From: Haliscomenobacter hydrossis DSM 1100
Lineage (GTDB): Bacteria > Bacteroidota > Bacteroidia > Chitinophagales > Saprospiraceae
Length of the DNA stretch: 64,000 nucleotides
NCBI RefSeq assembly: GCF_000212735.1
Contig: NC_015510.1
Coordinates: forward strand, 4,527,001-4,591,000
Reading direction: 5' to 3'
Both the position numbers and the translations under genes were made by a program. Shown here one piece after another: positions 26,421 through 38,200 of the stretch. Below the pieces are notes generated by a model that worked only from the letters and a program-made list of their open reading frames with translations, made no database searches and had not been told where the DNA came from. The first letter of the stretch is position 1; every line of letters starts with the position of its first letter.

Positions 26421-28987
26421 TATTGGTTTATTTCATCGCCAAATTGATCCTCTTTACCCGTTCCGGTGTTGGTCGGATTCAAATTCAGCCCTCCTTGGGT
26501 ATATTGGCTACAATCCAGGATGATGCCTAAATCTCCGGGAGGACGGAAAAACTTTTTGGAGGGGTCAAAATTGAGGTCTTTCGCACTTTCCAGTTGCCGG
26601 AGAAATTCAACAAAAAATGGCTTGGCCATTCTGGCGCCTTGGCCATAGGTAGAAGAGCGGAAGTGGATCCAACGGTCTTCACCACCCACCCAAGTGCCCA
26701 CTACGAGGTTGGGGGTCATGCCCATGAACCATCCATCTACAAAATCGTTGGTGGTACCGGTTTTGCCGCCCACGTCACTTTTGATCCCACTGATGTTGGC
26801 GGCGTAGCGCAACAATTCGACCATGACGTAATTGGGGGCAGGCTGGATGGCCTGCTCTTCACGAACCTCCGACTCATAAATGATTTTGCCCGTTTTGTCT
26901 TCAATGCGCAGCACCGTAGTTGGACGTACAAAAAGCCCGTTGTTGGCAAATGTAGAAAAGGCACCGGTCATTTCCATCACGCTCAAGTCGGCTGCTCCGA
27001 GGCAAATGGCCGGACTTTTGGGTACCCGATACTGCCCATTGGGATAACGGGTGCTGCTGTCGATGCCCATGGCGTGGACAAGGGTACGAATGGGGGTGGT
27101 ACTGTTGAGTTCTTTCACCAGTTTGACCGAAACCGAGTTTTTGGATTTGCGCAGCCCTTCTTTCAAGTTGATCAAGCGCCCGGAGTATTCATTGTTGAAG
27201 TTGCGCGGCGTCCAACGGGTAAACAAATTAAAATCACCATCACCGGGTTCAATGGTTTGTTGCACATCATACACGGTGTAACAGGGCGAGAGCCGATTGA
27301 GGGCGATGGCCGCTGCGTACACGAATGGCTTGAAGGTAGAACCGACCTGCCGGCTAATGCGGATGTGGTCGTATTGGAAATATTTTGAATTGATGCCACC
27401 CACCCAGGCTTTGACGTAACCACTTTGGGGTTCAACTGCCAAGATGCCCGTTTGCAAAAACATGCGGTGGTATTTGATGGAGTCGAGGGGAGACATCACG
27501 GTGTCTTTTTCAAAATTGCGGCCCGGTTCATAAGTGAAAACTCGCATTCTGACTGGACGACGGAAATCGCGGGTCACTACTTCTTGCAGGCTTCTCCACT
27601 GGTTGAGTAGTTTTGGAAACTCGGAGTGATTCATCACCTTGCGGTATTGAGCAGCCAGGGGGACACCAATAATTTGTTGTTCCACCAATTTTTCCAGGTA
27701 GCCTGGTTTGCTGTTTTCTTCCTCCATCCGGTCGATTTCGCGATCGTCTTCATGAAAGAATCCCTCCCCGGCCATTTCTGATTCAATCTGGCGGGTAATG
27801 TCCCCAAGGTAAATGTCACGGAGTACCTGATAGCGGTCGGTTGCGCGTACACTATTGTCCAGTGCCGCCATACGGGTAGGTACACTGGGGATATTGGCAT
27901 CCGATCCACCCTTGTAGGTCCAGGGGTCTTTGCCACGCCATTCATTCCAAAACGCTTTTTGCAGGCTGGACATGTGTTTGATCATCGCTCGCTCGGCCAA
28001 ACGCTGTACTTCAGGGTCGATGGTGGTATATACTTTGAGGCCATCGCGGTACAAATCATAAGGTGTGCCGTCGGGGTGCTGCAAACATTCTTTGCTACTC
28101 AAGATGGATTTGAGATCCTGGCGCAGTGCTTCGCGGAAATAAGTGGCAATCCCGTCAATATGTGATTTGCGGCGGAAATTGATCCCCAAATCAGACACCC
28201 TCACTTCATTGTAGCGGGTTTCGGTCAGGGAACCATTTTTGACCATTTGATTCAACACAATCTCTCGGCGCTTTTTGCACAATTCTGGCCGACGCAGCGG
28301 GTTGAAGTAAGACGGATTTTGCAACATCCCAATCAGCATGGCTGCCTCATGTAATTCAAGATTTTTGGGGGTTTTGCTGAAATAGGTATCTGCGGCGGCT
28401 TTGATGCCGTAGGCATTGTTGACAAATTCAGCCTTATTGAGGTACATCGTGAGGATTTCCTCCTTGGTGTATTTTCTTTCCAAACGCACGGCAATGATCC
28501 ATTCTTTGAATTTTTGCATGACCCTGGCTAAGCCAGAACCCGGTTTTTTGGTAAACAGCAACTTGGCCAACTGTTGGGTAATGGTACTCGCTCCACCGGA
28601 ACTGCGATCCTGGAGCATCACGGTTTTGACCATCACCCGACCCAATGCCTCAAAATCTATCCCCACGTGTTCATAAAAACGTTTGTCTTCAGTAGCAATT
28701 AAGGCGTGCACCAGATAGGGCGAAAGCGAATCGTAGGTAATGGGAATGCGGTTTTCAGCGGCAATCACGCCCAGTAATTCACCATTGTCAGCCAGGACTT
28801 GTGAAGCTTCATCACTACGGGGGTTTTCCAATTGTTGCAAGGATGGCAAATTGGAGAACGACAGAAACACAAAAAACAAAAATCCACCGAGCAAACCATA
28901 CAGCGTAATTCGCCACATCCATTTCACAATACTGAGATGGGTAGGATGGTTTGCCTCACTAAAAAGATAATTGATGATTGCGCGCAT
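26420..28987 (-). CDS. Class A penicillin-binding protein 1A
   Basis: 855 residues. A membrane anchor near residues 25-45 (ITLYGLLGGFLFFVFLSF) is followed by the GT51 glycosyltransferase: IATEDKRFYEHVGIDFEALG, then GGASTITQQLAKLLF and LERKYTKEEILTMYLNKAEF. The transpeptidase domain carries the SxxK motif as GSTFKPF, SxN as SKNSVSVKL, and KTG as GGKTGTTNDF. It polymerises and cross-links peptidoglycan in the periplasm. The C-terminus is short, without extra domains. A long hairpin separates it from aroB upstream. Confidence 0.96.
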   Translation of the reverse strand: MRAIINYLFSEANHPTHLSIVKWMWRITLYGLLGGFLFFVFLSFSNLPSLQQLENPRSDEASQVLADNGELLGVIAAENRIPITYDSLSPYLVHALIATEDKRFYEHVGIDFEALGRVMVKTVMLQDRSSGGASTITQQLAKLLFTKKPGSGLARVMQKFKEWIIAVRLERKYTKEEILTMYLNKAEFVNNAYGIKAAADTYFSKTPKNLELHEAAMLIGMLQNPSYFNPLRRPELCKKRREIVLNQMVKNGSLTETRYNEVRVSDLGINFRRKSHIDGIATYFREALRQDLKSILSSKECLQHPDGTPYDLYRDGLKVYTTIDPEVQRLAERAMIKHMSSLQKAFWNEWRGKDPWTYKGGSDANIPSVPTRMAALDNSVRATDRYQVLRDIYLGDITRQIESEMAGEGFFHEDDREIDRMEEENSKPGYLEKLVEQQIIGVPLAAQYRKVMNHSEFPKLLNQWRSLQEVVTRDFRRPVRMRVFTYEPGRNFEKDTVMSPLDSIKYHRMFLQTGILAVEPQSGYVKAWVGGINSKYFQYDHIRISRQVGSTFKPFVYAAAIALNRLSPCYTVYDVQQTIEPGDGDFNLFTRWTPRNFNNEYSGRLINLKEGLRKSKNSVSVKLVKELNSTTPIRTLVHAMGIDSSTRYPNGQYRVPKSPAICLGAADLSVMEMTGAFSTFANNGLFVRPTTVLRIEDKTGKIIYESEVREEQAIQPAPNYVMVELLRYAANISGIKSDVGGKTGTTNDFVDGWFMGMTPNLVVGTWVGGEDRWIHFRSSTYGQGARMAKPFFVEFLRQLESAKDLNFDPSKKFFRPPGDLGIILDCSQYTQGGLNLNPTNTGTGKEDQFGDEINQ

Positions 28988-29007
28988 AGCAGAAGAATAG
29001 ATTCGCT

Positions 29008-29015
29008 CAAAGATA
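29008..29015 (-). promoter_or_regulatory. Possible -7 element for PBP1A gene
   Basis: Reads TATCTTTG on the minus strand (consensus TAnnTTTG), 21 bp before the start at 28987. No TTG is seen at the expected -33 distance. Confidence 0.35.
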
Positions 29016-29019
29016 CAAA

Positions 29020-29190
29020 TTATTAGACTTGTTGTAACGGGAGACTGCTTGGCTCAAAAATGGTCTTTTTCCCTGCTTTTCGTTTATTTTATCGTCCGTA
29101 GCGCTGCTACGCACTCTAAAATAAGCCTCAATCAGGAAAAAAATCCCTTATTTTTGACCCTAAGCGCTCCCGTTACAACAAGTCTATTTT
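29020..29190. repeat. 165-bp near-complete inverted repeat (long hairpin)
   Basis: Outer arms AGACTTGTTGTAACGGGAG (29025-29043) and its exact complement (29167-29185). Inner parts also pair: TCAAAAATGG with a TTTTTGA segment, TTATTTTA with TAAAATAA, and a central CGTAGCGCTGCTACG palindrome. It lies 12 bp after the aroB stop. Confidence 0.85.
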
Positions 29191-29201
29191 GTCCCTATTG
29201 A

Positions 29202-30266
29202 TCAAGCCTTCAATTGCTGGTAGTACCTTAAACTTTCCGCTATTTCGTCGGCCTGAGCATGACAATTGATGTGGACCTGGCCCGGCGCTCCGATCAATGA
29301 AAAATTGATCTTTTTGCCTTCATTCTTTTTGTCATTTCCCATTAAACGCAAATAGTCGGCAAAATTTTCTTCCTGCAGGGTATAATGACCATAAGTATGG
29401 ATGAAAAACCGGCTGATTTCAGCCAGATCTGCAGCACTCAGGTAGCCCTGCTGATGTGACAACCAGGCCTCGCAGATCATTCCTATGGCAATGGCTTCGC
29501 CGTGCAACAAAGGCTGGTCGGTTTCCAGCGCGAAGCCTTCTACCGCATGCCCGATGGTATGCCCAAAATTCAGGGCTTTGCGCAGGCCTCGTTCAAAAGG
29601 GTCGGCTTCGACTACTTGTTTTTTAATGAGCAAGGAGGGCACAATCAAGGCTGGCCAATCCACATCGTCGAGTTGATGGATGTTTTTAATCTTTTCCCAC
29701 TGCGCGATGTCTTGAATCAAGGCATGTTTGATGATTTCAGCAAACCCGCTACGCAGCTCCCGTGCCGAGAGGGTGGCCAAAAAAGCCGGATCTACAAAAA
29801 CGGCTTGGGGGTTGCAAAACACCCCAACGCTGTTTTTGACCATCCCAAAATCGATGCCCAATTTGCCGCCAATGGAAGCGTCAACCTGCGAAAGCAGGGT
29901 AGTAGGCACCTGGACAAAATCAACCCCACGTTTGTAGGTACTGGCGCAAAAACCGCCCATGTCGCCAATCACCCCACCGCCGAGGTTGATCACCAGGGCC
30001 TGGCGATCCACACCCAAATCCAGCATCTGTTGCCAAATTTGTTGGCAAGTCCCAATGTCTTTGTATTGCTCCCCAGCGGGAATATTGATCACACTGAATG
30101 GTTGTCCTTCCATGGCATTGGCCAGGAGGGGCAAGCAGTGCTTTTCCGTGTTTTCATCAGCAATGACCAGAATTTGATGGTATTTTTTTTGCTCCAGGAA
30201 TAGTTTCCACCCGGTTTCAATTGGACCTACGTAAATGTTGTAGTCGCTGAGCGCTATCGTTTGCAT
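29202..30266 (-). CDS. aroB: 3-dehydroquinate synthase
   Basis: 354 residues, normal length. It converts DAHP to 3-dehydroquinate, the second shikimate step, using NAD+ and a divalent metal. Signatures: NLGGGVIGDMGGFCASTYKR (NAD site), VPTTLLSQVDASIGGKLGID, the metal-ligand region SGFAEIIKHALI, and RKALNFGHTIGHAVE with metal-binding histidines. The C-terminus is helical. It appears monocistronic; a long hairpin follows. Confidence 0.96.
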   Translation of the reverse strand: MQTIALSDYNIYVGPIETGWKLFLEQKKYHQILVIADENTEKHCLPLLANAMEGQPFSVINIPAGEQYKDIGTCQQIWQQMLDLGVDRQALVINLGGGVIGDMGGFCASTYKRGVDFVQVPTTLLSQVDASIGGKLGIDFGMVKNSVGVFCNPQAVFVDPAFLATLSARELRSGFAEIIKHALIQDIAQWEKIKNIHQLDDVDWPALIVPSLLIKKQVVEADPFERGLRKALNFGHTIGHAVEGFALETDQPLLHGEAIAIGMICEAWLSHQQGYLSAADLAEISRFFIHTYGHYTLQEENFADYLRLMGNDKKNEGKKINFSLIGAPGQVHINCHAQADEIAESLRYYQQLKA

Positions 30267-30436
30267 GGACTAGTAAGGTTTGAAAAATAAAAGTAGATGT
30301 TTCTGGAATTATCCGGGTATTGGGGGGTGATTTTGTAAGGAAAATAAATTCAAGCGCTTATAATTACATCCCTTTTTGTAGCAGTTTACCAAAAACCTCT
30401 ATTATTTTCTGTTCAATCATGCCCTCTAATTTGTGT

Positions 30437-30694
30437 TCAAATTCTGGGGGGGGCAATTTTTTGTTTTTCAAAATCAATTTTTTCTTTAAAAAACTCTCCT
30501 GGTGAAATGTTGAAAAGTTGAGCAATGACCAAAAGCTGGTCTACTTTGAATCTTACTCTACCGTTTTCTAGGTCGCCGTACCATTTGCGGCAAACGCCGA
30601 GTTCTGCGGCTACAACGTGTTGTTTGATGCCTAGGTGGCCACGCCAGATACGCACGTTGCTGGCCACAATTTTAGGTGTGATTACAGTATTCAT
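30437..30694 (-). CDS. XRE-type helix-turn-helix regulator
   Basis: 85 residues from the ATG at 30694; the longer frame to 30769 lacks family support. The helix-turn-helix runs from about residue 10 to 65 (NVRIWRGHLGIKQHVVAAEL, then GDLENGRVRFKVDQLLVIAQ), with NISPGEFFKE at the end of the domain. Typical of single-domain Cro/CI-type regulators. No toxin gene is adjacent. The base composition of the 150 bp downstream is AT-rich. Confidence 0.8.
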   Translation of the reverse strand: MNTVITPKIVASNVRIWRGHLGIKQHVVAAELGVCRKWYGDLENGRVRFKVDQLLVIAQLFNISPGEFFKEKIDFEKQKIAPPRI

Positions 30695-30889
30695 TGTTTC
30701 GGTTTTGGGAGAATGACTTAATCCGCTTTTTTTTCGTTTGCTGAAAAATTGCAGTGAAAGTTCACACAAAAGTACTTGAAACTTCGCATTGATGTGAAGT
30801 TTTGGACGCTAATTTAATGTTAAGGTTTTGGAAATTTGTGCTTTTAGAAATAGTATTTCTGATTGTAAATATCCTAAACTATTGATTTT

Positions 30890-31975
30890 ATGCGAATTAT
30901 TATCTTTTTACTTAGTTTCCTGATTCTCGGAAAGCTTCAGAGCCAAGACACCATCTTGCGCAATTATGCAACGCAAAAAATCAACCTCCGCTTGAAAAAA
31001 GAACGTGGTGAGGTGCTGCAAAACCAAAACAAAGCAGAAGCTTTTGTCGCAACCGAGAGCAAAAAGATCAAATTTAAAAAACTCAAATTGCCCTTGGTTT
31101 TCCATATTCTTTATGCTGCTGGAAAGGAATACCCTTCTGAAAAACAGGTGCTGTCTCAAATCGACGCGCTTAACCGCGATTTCAGCCAAAAGTCATACCA
31201 GGTGAAACACCCCGCCGATACCCTGGAAAAGTTTGCCCAACGGGTGGAAGATACCGAAATCGAATTTTGTTTGGCTAAAAATGGCCCGGATGGCAAAAAC
31301 ACGGCAGGTATTCGTTACCTGCAGTCGAGCCGAGCAGCTTGGGCCAGCAATGATTCACTCAAAATGGCCAAAATTGGCGTGGAACCTTGGGATACCGAAA
31401 AATACATCAACGTATGGGTGACTACCCTGGCGGATAATGTAGCAGGCTGGGCCCAAATGCCGGGTGGGCCTAAAGAAACTGATGGCATTGTGATCGACTA
31501 TCGCTTTTTGGGTGTGGGTGGAACGGCCAAGTCACCTTATGATGAAGGAAAAACTTTGACCCACTTGATCGGGAGTTATTTGGGCTTGTATGAGTTGTGG
31601 AATGAGGCCAATCCTTGCCAGGATGATTGGGTAGAGGATACACCTATCCATAATGGGCCGAATTTTTGGTGTACACCTTACAAACATGTCAGTTTATGTG
31701 ATGGTAACCCTACCGAAATGACCATGAATTTTATGGACAATACTTTTGATGCCTGTTTGTACATGTTTACTTCTGGGCAAAAATTGCGTATACAAGCGAC
31801 CCTTGCTGAGGGCGGCCCACGCTATGGACTAAGCCAAACCGAAGTAAAATGCGACAAAAATGGAATTCAAGCAGAAGACATTTCCGCAACTACCGATTTG
31901 ACTCCAAAATTGAAACTGGCTCCTTTGAAGTGCAATTGTTTCCGAACCCAGCAAATCAAGAAATCAGGGTTTTGA
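30890..31975 (+). pseudogene. M43 (pappalysin-like) metalloprotease, degenerate active site, frameshifted
   Basis: 361-residue frame with signal peptide (about 1-18, ending LQSQ). The body matches secreted Bacteroidota M43 proteases: INVWVTTLADNVAGWAQMPGG, DGIVIDYRFLGVGG, DDWVEDTPIHNGPNFWC, and the Met-turn region MNFMDNTFDACLYMFTSGQ. The zinc motif HExxHxxGxxH, however, reads HLIGSYLGLYE, so the catalytic Glu and the second and third zinc histidines are replaced (by Leu, Ser and Glu). The frame then ends KCNCFRTQQIKKSGF, while the expected T9SS sorting domain continues in another frame from about 31890. A one-base shift in 31880-31915 restores a roughly 428-residue protein. Confidence 0.8.
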
Positions 31976-32175
31976 TCCAAAGCGAGGTTGACCAAGAGGC
32001 AGATGTAGAAGTATTTAGCCTGCTTGGAAAATCCATTTTTAAGGCACACTATGCTGTCAAAGGAACTCAAGAATTTATGATCAACAGTGGTAATTGGCCT
32101 ACTGGTATATATGTTTTTCATCTTAGAACAAGAACACATCAGATTGCGCGACAAATCGAAATTATCCACAATTAA
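31890..32175 (+). pseudogene. Detached T9SS C-terminal sorting domain of the metalloprotease
   Basis: Continuation of the preceding gene in frame 1. It begins around KIETGSFEVQLFPNPANQEI, runs through DVEVFSLLGKSIFKAHYAVK and ends TGIYVFHLRTRTHQIARQIE plus a few residues. The FPNP motif and the final strand are the type A sorting signal for the type IX secretion system. It has no start or signal peptide of its own, so it is not an independent gene. Confidence 0.8.
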
Positions 32176-32217
32176 TTTCAATTAAATCCTATCGTCGATC
32201 AAATTAAAATTTATTGT

Positions 32218-35200
32218 ATGAAAACCAATCCGCTCCATACCCTTGTCGTGCTGATCACCACGATGGTTTGCACCATTTCATCTTGGGCTCAGCCTGTCAA
32301 CTTATATATCAATGATGTAAGCATGCCGACTCCGAATGCGGCTTCTTTAGGCAAGTATACGGAAGTTCCAGTTAGCCATTTTACGGGTGCTACTAACACT
32401 TCGATTCCCATTTACACGCTGCGGGAAGGAAGCCTAAACTTATCGGTTAGCCTGAATTATCATTCATCAGGGCTCAAAATGGGAGAGCCTGCGGCCTGGG
32501 TAGGTACAGGCTGGAATCTTGATGCCGGAGGAAGTATAACTAGAACGGTTGTAGGCATCAAAGATGAAGAAACAGGTGATAAATACGGTTATTATACCTA
32601 TGGACTAAATCCACCATCAGGATTAACAAACCAGCACATCGCGGAAGGTATCCTAGATTCAGAACCCGACATCTTTACATTCAGTTTTCCGGGTTATACG
32701 GGTAAATTCTATTTCTTCTCAGCAGGCAACTATCAAATAGTCCCCAAGCAAGATTTAAAGATTGAACCTGTTGGGTCTTTCGACTATTTCAAAATTACTA
32801 CCCCACAAGGATTGGTTTATTACTTTGGAGGAAGCCCTGACAGCGATCCAGCTTATGATGAAACTACCTATGAAAGCAACATTTTTCCAAAACCTAAAGT
32901 CAGATCTTCCTGGCATTTGGTAAAAATAGAGTCTCCAGATAAAAAACATGCCATTAAATTTGAATACGCAGAAGAAAAATATGTTTATAAGAGCTTATCG
33001 TCAGTTGCGCGTTATAAGCTGATTGGTCAAGCCCCGGATGGAAGTTGTGCTTCGGAAGGAACAATTTTATCAGGAGATTTGGGCAATATTTATTATACCA
33101 CCACCACAATTGATGGAAAAAGGCTTTTCAAAATTTACGGCACCTCACAGTTAGAAACACTTCAATTTAATGCGACTACGGATCGTGAAGACTTGGACCC
33201 GGATGGAACCAATAAAGCCAAAAGATTAGAGGATATTACTTTAAGCACTGGTTCGGGCTCTTCATCTTCTTGTACAAAATGGTTGTTTGCCTACGATTAT
33301 TTTGTGGACAATAGCTCTACTTGTACCACTGGCAATTTTTCCTACTGCAAACGATTAAAACTGAAAGAACTCAAACACCAATCCTGTTATCAAGAAGAAT
33401 TGGAGGAGCCTTATAAGTTTGAATATGAAGGCTACGACATTACTGTAAATGGGCAAACCAAGCAATATTTGCCTAGCCGATTTACCAGAGCCATTGATCG
33501 CTGGGGTTATTACAATGGAGCCCATACCCCTAACGAAAGTAGTTATTCTGTTCCCAATGTACCGCCGACTACCATTCAATACAATTTTGGAAGTTACGCA
33601 TACGGAAATTCCAATAGAACTACCAGCGAAGCACACATGCGTTATGGTGCGCTTAAAAAAGTAACCTATCCTACTGGTGGGCATACCAGTTTGGTATACG
33701 AAGCGAATGAATGTAAAGAACTCGTTTCGGTGTACGCCAGAGAATACATCGTTGATAGTCTTTCAAACTGTTATCAAGCCAATGGAATCTGTTGTGCGGC
33801 CACTCAGCCTTCTACAACCGCCACCTTTACCTCTAACGCTGAAATTGCTGCCGACAGCTTTAACCTAGAAATCACGAATACCTATTGTGGTAGCCCTCAG
33901 TATTGCTATGCTGGCCCAGTGTCTGTGTCTGTGGAAATTCGATACAATGGCAATAACCAATTGCTGACAGTATACAATTTCAACCTGGCACCAGGCATGA
34001 GCTATGGTAAAATAGCTCAAAAGCTCAGCCATATGTACAATGGCTTTCAGCCGGGTATTGCCTATAAGTTTGTGCTTTGCGCTTCGGGTGGCCGGGGTAT
34101 TTTTTCAATTTTCAAACCCGGTTCTACCAACCAATATGTTTCAAGCAAAGTAGGAGGGCTGCGCATAAAAGAAATTCGCGCTCATGATGGTGTTAACACA
34201 GCAAATGATGTCATCAAAACCTATGATTATAAGCATGAAGGCGGCACAGAATCGAGCGGTAAGTTATTTTATAAGCCTAATTATGGCTACGTATTGACGG
34301 TTATCAACAATCAAGGAGGGAATTGGACTTATTACTATCATTCTGATGAGGCCATAGTCCCATTAAGTACCTACAATGGATATCATGTTGGCTACCAAAG
34401 AGTAGTCGAAAATTTGAATGGAAACGGGAAAGTAGTGTACACCTACGATACAGAAGAGTTACCCTATGTTGCCCCTACATACCCTTATACCCCTGAGAAA
34501 GCAGTAGTCGCTCGTGGACAAATGCTCAGCGAAACAACCCGGAATGCGGGGGATCAAATTTTAACTCAAACGTCCATTGCCAAAAACAATGACACCTACA
34601 GCGAACCTGTTGAGCTTAAAAAGGTAATCCGCACAAAACTCTGTGGATCATGGATGTTGTACTCTTTTGCGATGTATCGTCCGCGCACCGCTCCGTATCG
34701 AATTGCTAATGAAACAGTGGCTAAGGATGGGATAAACACTACAACTACCTATACTTATGCCAATGTTTCCGCCCAACATTTAGCCCCCATTACCAGCGCT
34801 TTCACCAACAGCGACGGCAAAACCTCCGTTACCAATTATTACTACGCCCACGAAATGAGTAATCGTTCTGGGGCATCGCCCGTCTACGCTGAGCTGAAGA
34901 ACCGCAACATGATTACCATTCCCCTGGAGGAAACCGAATCCATTGCTGGCGTACAAGTCAAGGGAAGCCGCGCCGAATATGGTTTTTTTAATAGTTCAGG
35001 AAATAATGTTGCTAGTGGTGGCTCTGGTATTCACCCGTATCCCTACAAGTTTTGGAACTATGAAATGACCTGGAACGCCAGCAACATGGTATCAATCAGC
35101 GGTTCAGATGGTTGGGTATTACGTGGAACCATTAATAGTTATCACCCCGATTCCGGCTCGGGCAAAGCTTACCCCAAACAATTTACCCAGACGGGCTGGT

Positions 35201-38200
35201 CGCCCGAAACCTATGAATGGCAAAATGGACTGATCACCCAAAAAACCTACAGGCAGCATACCCAGACTTACACCTATATCCCCGGAACGCGTTTGTTGGC
35301 CAGTTCCACCTCGGTAGATGGGCAACTCACCGAGTTTGTCTATGACAAGTTGATGCGCCTCAAAGAAGTGAAGAGTAGGTTTGAGAACAATATCCCCAAG
35401 GTCATTACTACCTACACCTATGGGTATAAAAATGCCCAAAATCCGCGCAATTTTGTCAAAAGCATCACCACTTTTACCGCAGTAAGCAATAGCAACCTCA
35501 CCTCAAAGGGCATGGTGCAATACTTCGATGGTTTGGGCAGGTTGATTCAGGATGTAAAAATAAAGCACCAACCCAATAAAGGGGCTGATGGGCAAGGCTT
35601 AACTACTTTTGACGTAGCTGTAAACTATACTTACGACAACCGAGGTAGATTGATCAGCACCTCCAACCCATTCGTGGGCGCTGCTCAGGATGGTTCCTAT
35701 GCCACGATTCCGGGCAGTTGGCCTACGGTGACTACTCAATACGAAACTTCACCCTTGGGACGGCCAATTGCTAACACTTCCCAATTGGGCTATGCTACCC
35801 TGAGCAGCTACGGCAGCAATCAAAGCACCATTACCACCCCAAATGGAATCAGCTACAACGCCAATACCCTCTACGAAACCAAAATAACCGACCCCGACAA
35901 CCGCGTCAGCTATAGCTATACCGACAAGCGAGGTCGCTTGGTGCTGAGTCGCCAAACCAATACCAGCAACACTTCTCCTGCCGACACTTACACGGCTTAC
36001 GACGACAAAGACCGGGTAAAAGAAGTCTATCCGCCGGGTACGGTTTCGAGCAATGCAGAGCTGATCTTCAAATACCTATACGATGTAGCCGACAATACCA
36101 TTTATAAAAAAGTACCGGATGCCGCTGCTGTACAATTTCGTTACGATACCCGCGATCTGCCCGTATACATGCAGGACGGCAACCTGGCAGCACAAAGTAA
36201 ATGCCTAAAGACGCAATACGATCTGTACGGTCGAGCAATAAAAACGGGTTTTTGGAATGGTTTCCCCACCACTATCAACCCTGCTGATACTTTTGCGATT
36301 AATGATGTCAATTTGCTGACCATCACCCATTACGATGGCTTTGATGGAAGTACTACCCAGACTGGCGCACAGTACAAAGGCCGGGTACGCCGCAGTATGG
36401 TCAAGGTATTGGACTATACCCCTACGACCTGGCTGGATGCCTACTACACTTATGATGCCCACGGGCGGCTTACGGTAGGCAACAGCAACAACCTGCTCAA
36501 TCCATCGGCCAGTTCCGCCGAGTCCTCCAGTTTTAGCTATGACTGGGCCGACAATGTCATCTCTGAAACCCGAACCCATACCACCGGAGGTGCAGCAGCT
36601 ACCCTGCCTTTCAACACCGTCAATCAATATCAGTACGATGGCAATGGCCGCAAAATCAACTTCATCACGACCATTGGCGGCGTAGGCCAACACGTAGCCG
36701 AATACAACTACAACTACCGCGATGAACTCATTGAGCGCAACCTGCACGCCAATGAAATCAGTGGCGCCTGGGCTTGGCTGCAAAGCATCGACTACAGCTA
36801 CAATACCCAGGGCTGGCTCACGGGCATCAACAACTGGAATGCCAGTGCTACCATCGGAATGCCAGCTGTCTGTACCCCCGCCATGCCCAACCCCAGTTCG
36901 CCCGCCCGTACCACCTACAACGAAGGCAGCGACCTCATTTACATGCACCTCTTGTACGATCAAACCTTCAGTGGCGTAACGGGCAGCATTCAAAAAGGAG
37001 GCAACATTGCCCAACTGGCCTACCGGGTGCGTGGGCGTGAAACCACAATGTACAGCTATGCCTACGACTACCTGAGTCGCCTGAGCAGTGCCACGCTTTA
37101 TGAATATAGCGATGCCGCTGTACTGACCAACAGCAACAAGTACAACGAAAGCCTCACCTACGACCTGCGTGGCAACATCCAAACCCTGCAACGTACGGGC
37201 TTTTACCAAAATGGCGGCAGCTGTACCTATGGCCAGATCGACAACCTGACCTATAGCTACCCCACTAGCCCGGCCTCCAACAAAGTCCACAAAATTCTGG
37301 ATGGCACCACCACCGCTGGCGACGCCAAATCCCGTGGCTTCAATGGCCTGCTCTCTACTGCCGACAACAGCCTAACCTACGACGCCAACGGCAACCTCAA
37401 TAAAAATTTGCACAAAAACATCAGCAGCATAACCTACAATCACTTAAATTTGCCGAAGCTGATCACGTTCAGCACGGGCAACAGCATTGAATTCTTGTAC
37501 GATGCCACGGGTACCAAGCTGCGCAAAACCACCAAAGTAGGGGCTACAGTACAATACATCCAGGACTATCTGCCCAACGGCATCGAATACCGCCAAACGG
37601 GCACAGGGGTCAAACGGGTAGAAAGTGTGTACCACGCCGAAGGTCGCTACTACAACACCAATGTGGATGCTGCTGATGCCATTGTTTGGCGGAAGGAGTA
37701 TAACTTCCGCGACTACTTGGGCAATACTCGCCTAGCCTTCACTGACCGCAATGCCAATGGGATTGTAGACATTACGGGCACAGCAAGTACGAGTGATGTG
37801 CTGCAAGAGAATCACTACTACCCCTTTGGGCTTGCTTTTGAAGGGCCTTGGTTGCAGAATGACGCGGGGGTACGGGACAACAAATATCAGTATAGTCAGA
37901 AGGAATTGAATGATGATTTTGGATTGGGCTGGCTGGATTTTGGGGCCCGGTGGTATGATGCTTCGATAGGAAAGTGGGGGGCTGTAGATCCTTTAAGTGA
38001 AGATGCTCCTGCTTGGACACCATACCGATACGCCTTCAATAACCCTTTAATCTACGTAGACCCTGATGGTTTGTTTGAAGATGAAAATGCTGCAAGAAAG
38101 TACGCTGAGGAAAACGACATTAAGTTAAGACCAAAGAGTTTTATTGGGATGTTGTTCACGAGTGGAAAGAGAAGTCAGATTGTAAAAAATGCTGACGGCA

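Noticed and set aside
31870..31920. Programmed -1 frameshift in the metalloprotease gene
   Set aside because: No slippery heptamer fits the zero frame (ACT CCA AAA TTG), no downstream structure is evident, and the active site is already degenerate.
36205..37290. 361-residue minus-strand frame inside the Rhs gene
   Set aside because: Shadow of the Rhs repeats; the plus strand encodes clear YD-type repeats across the same stretch.
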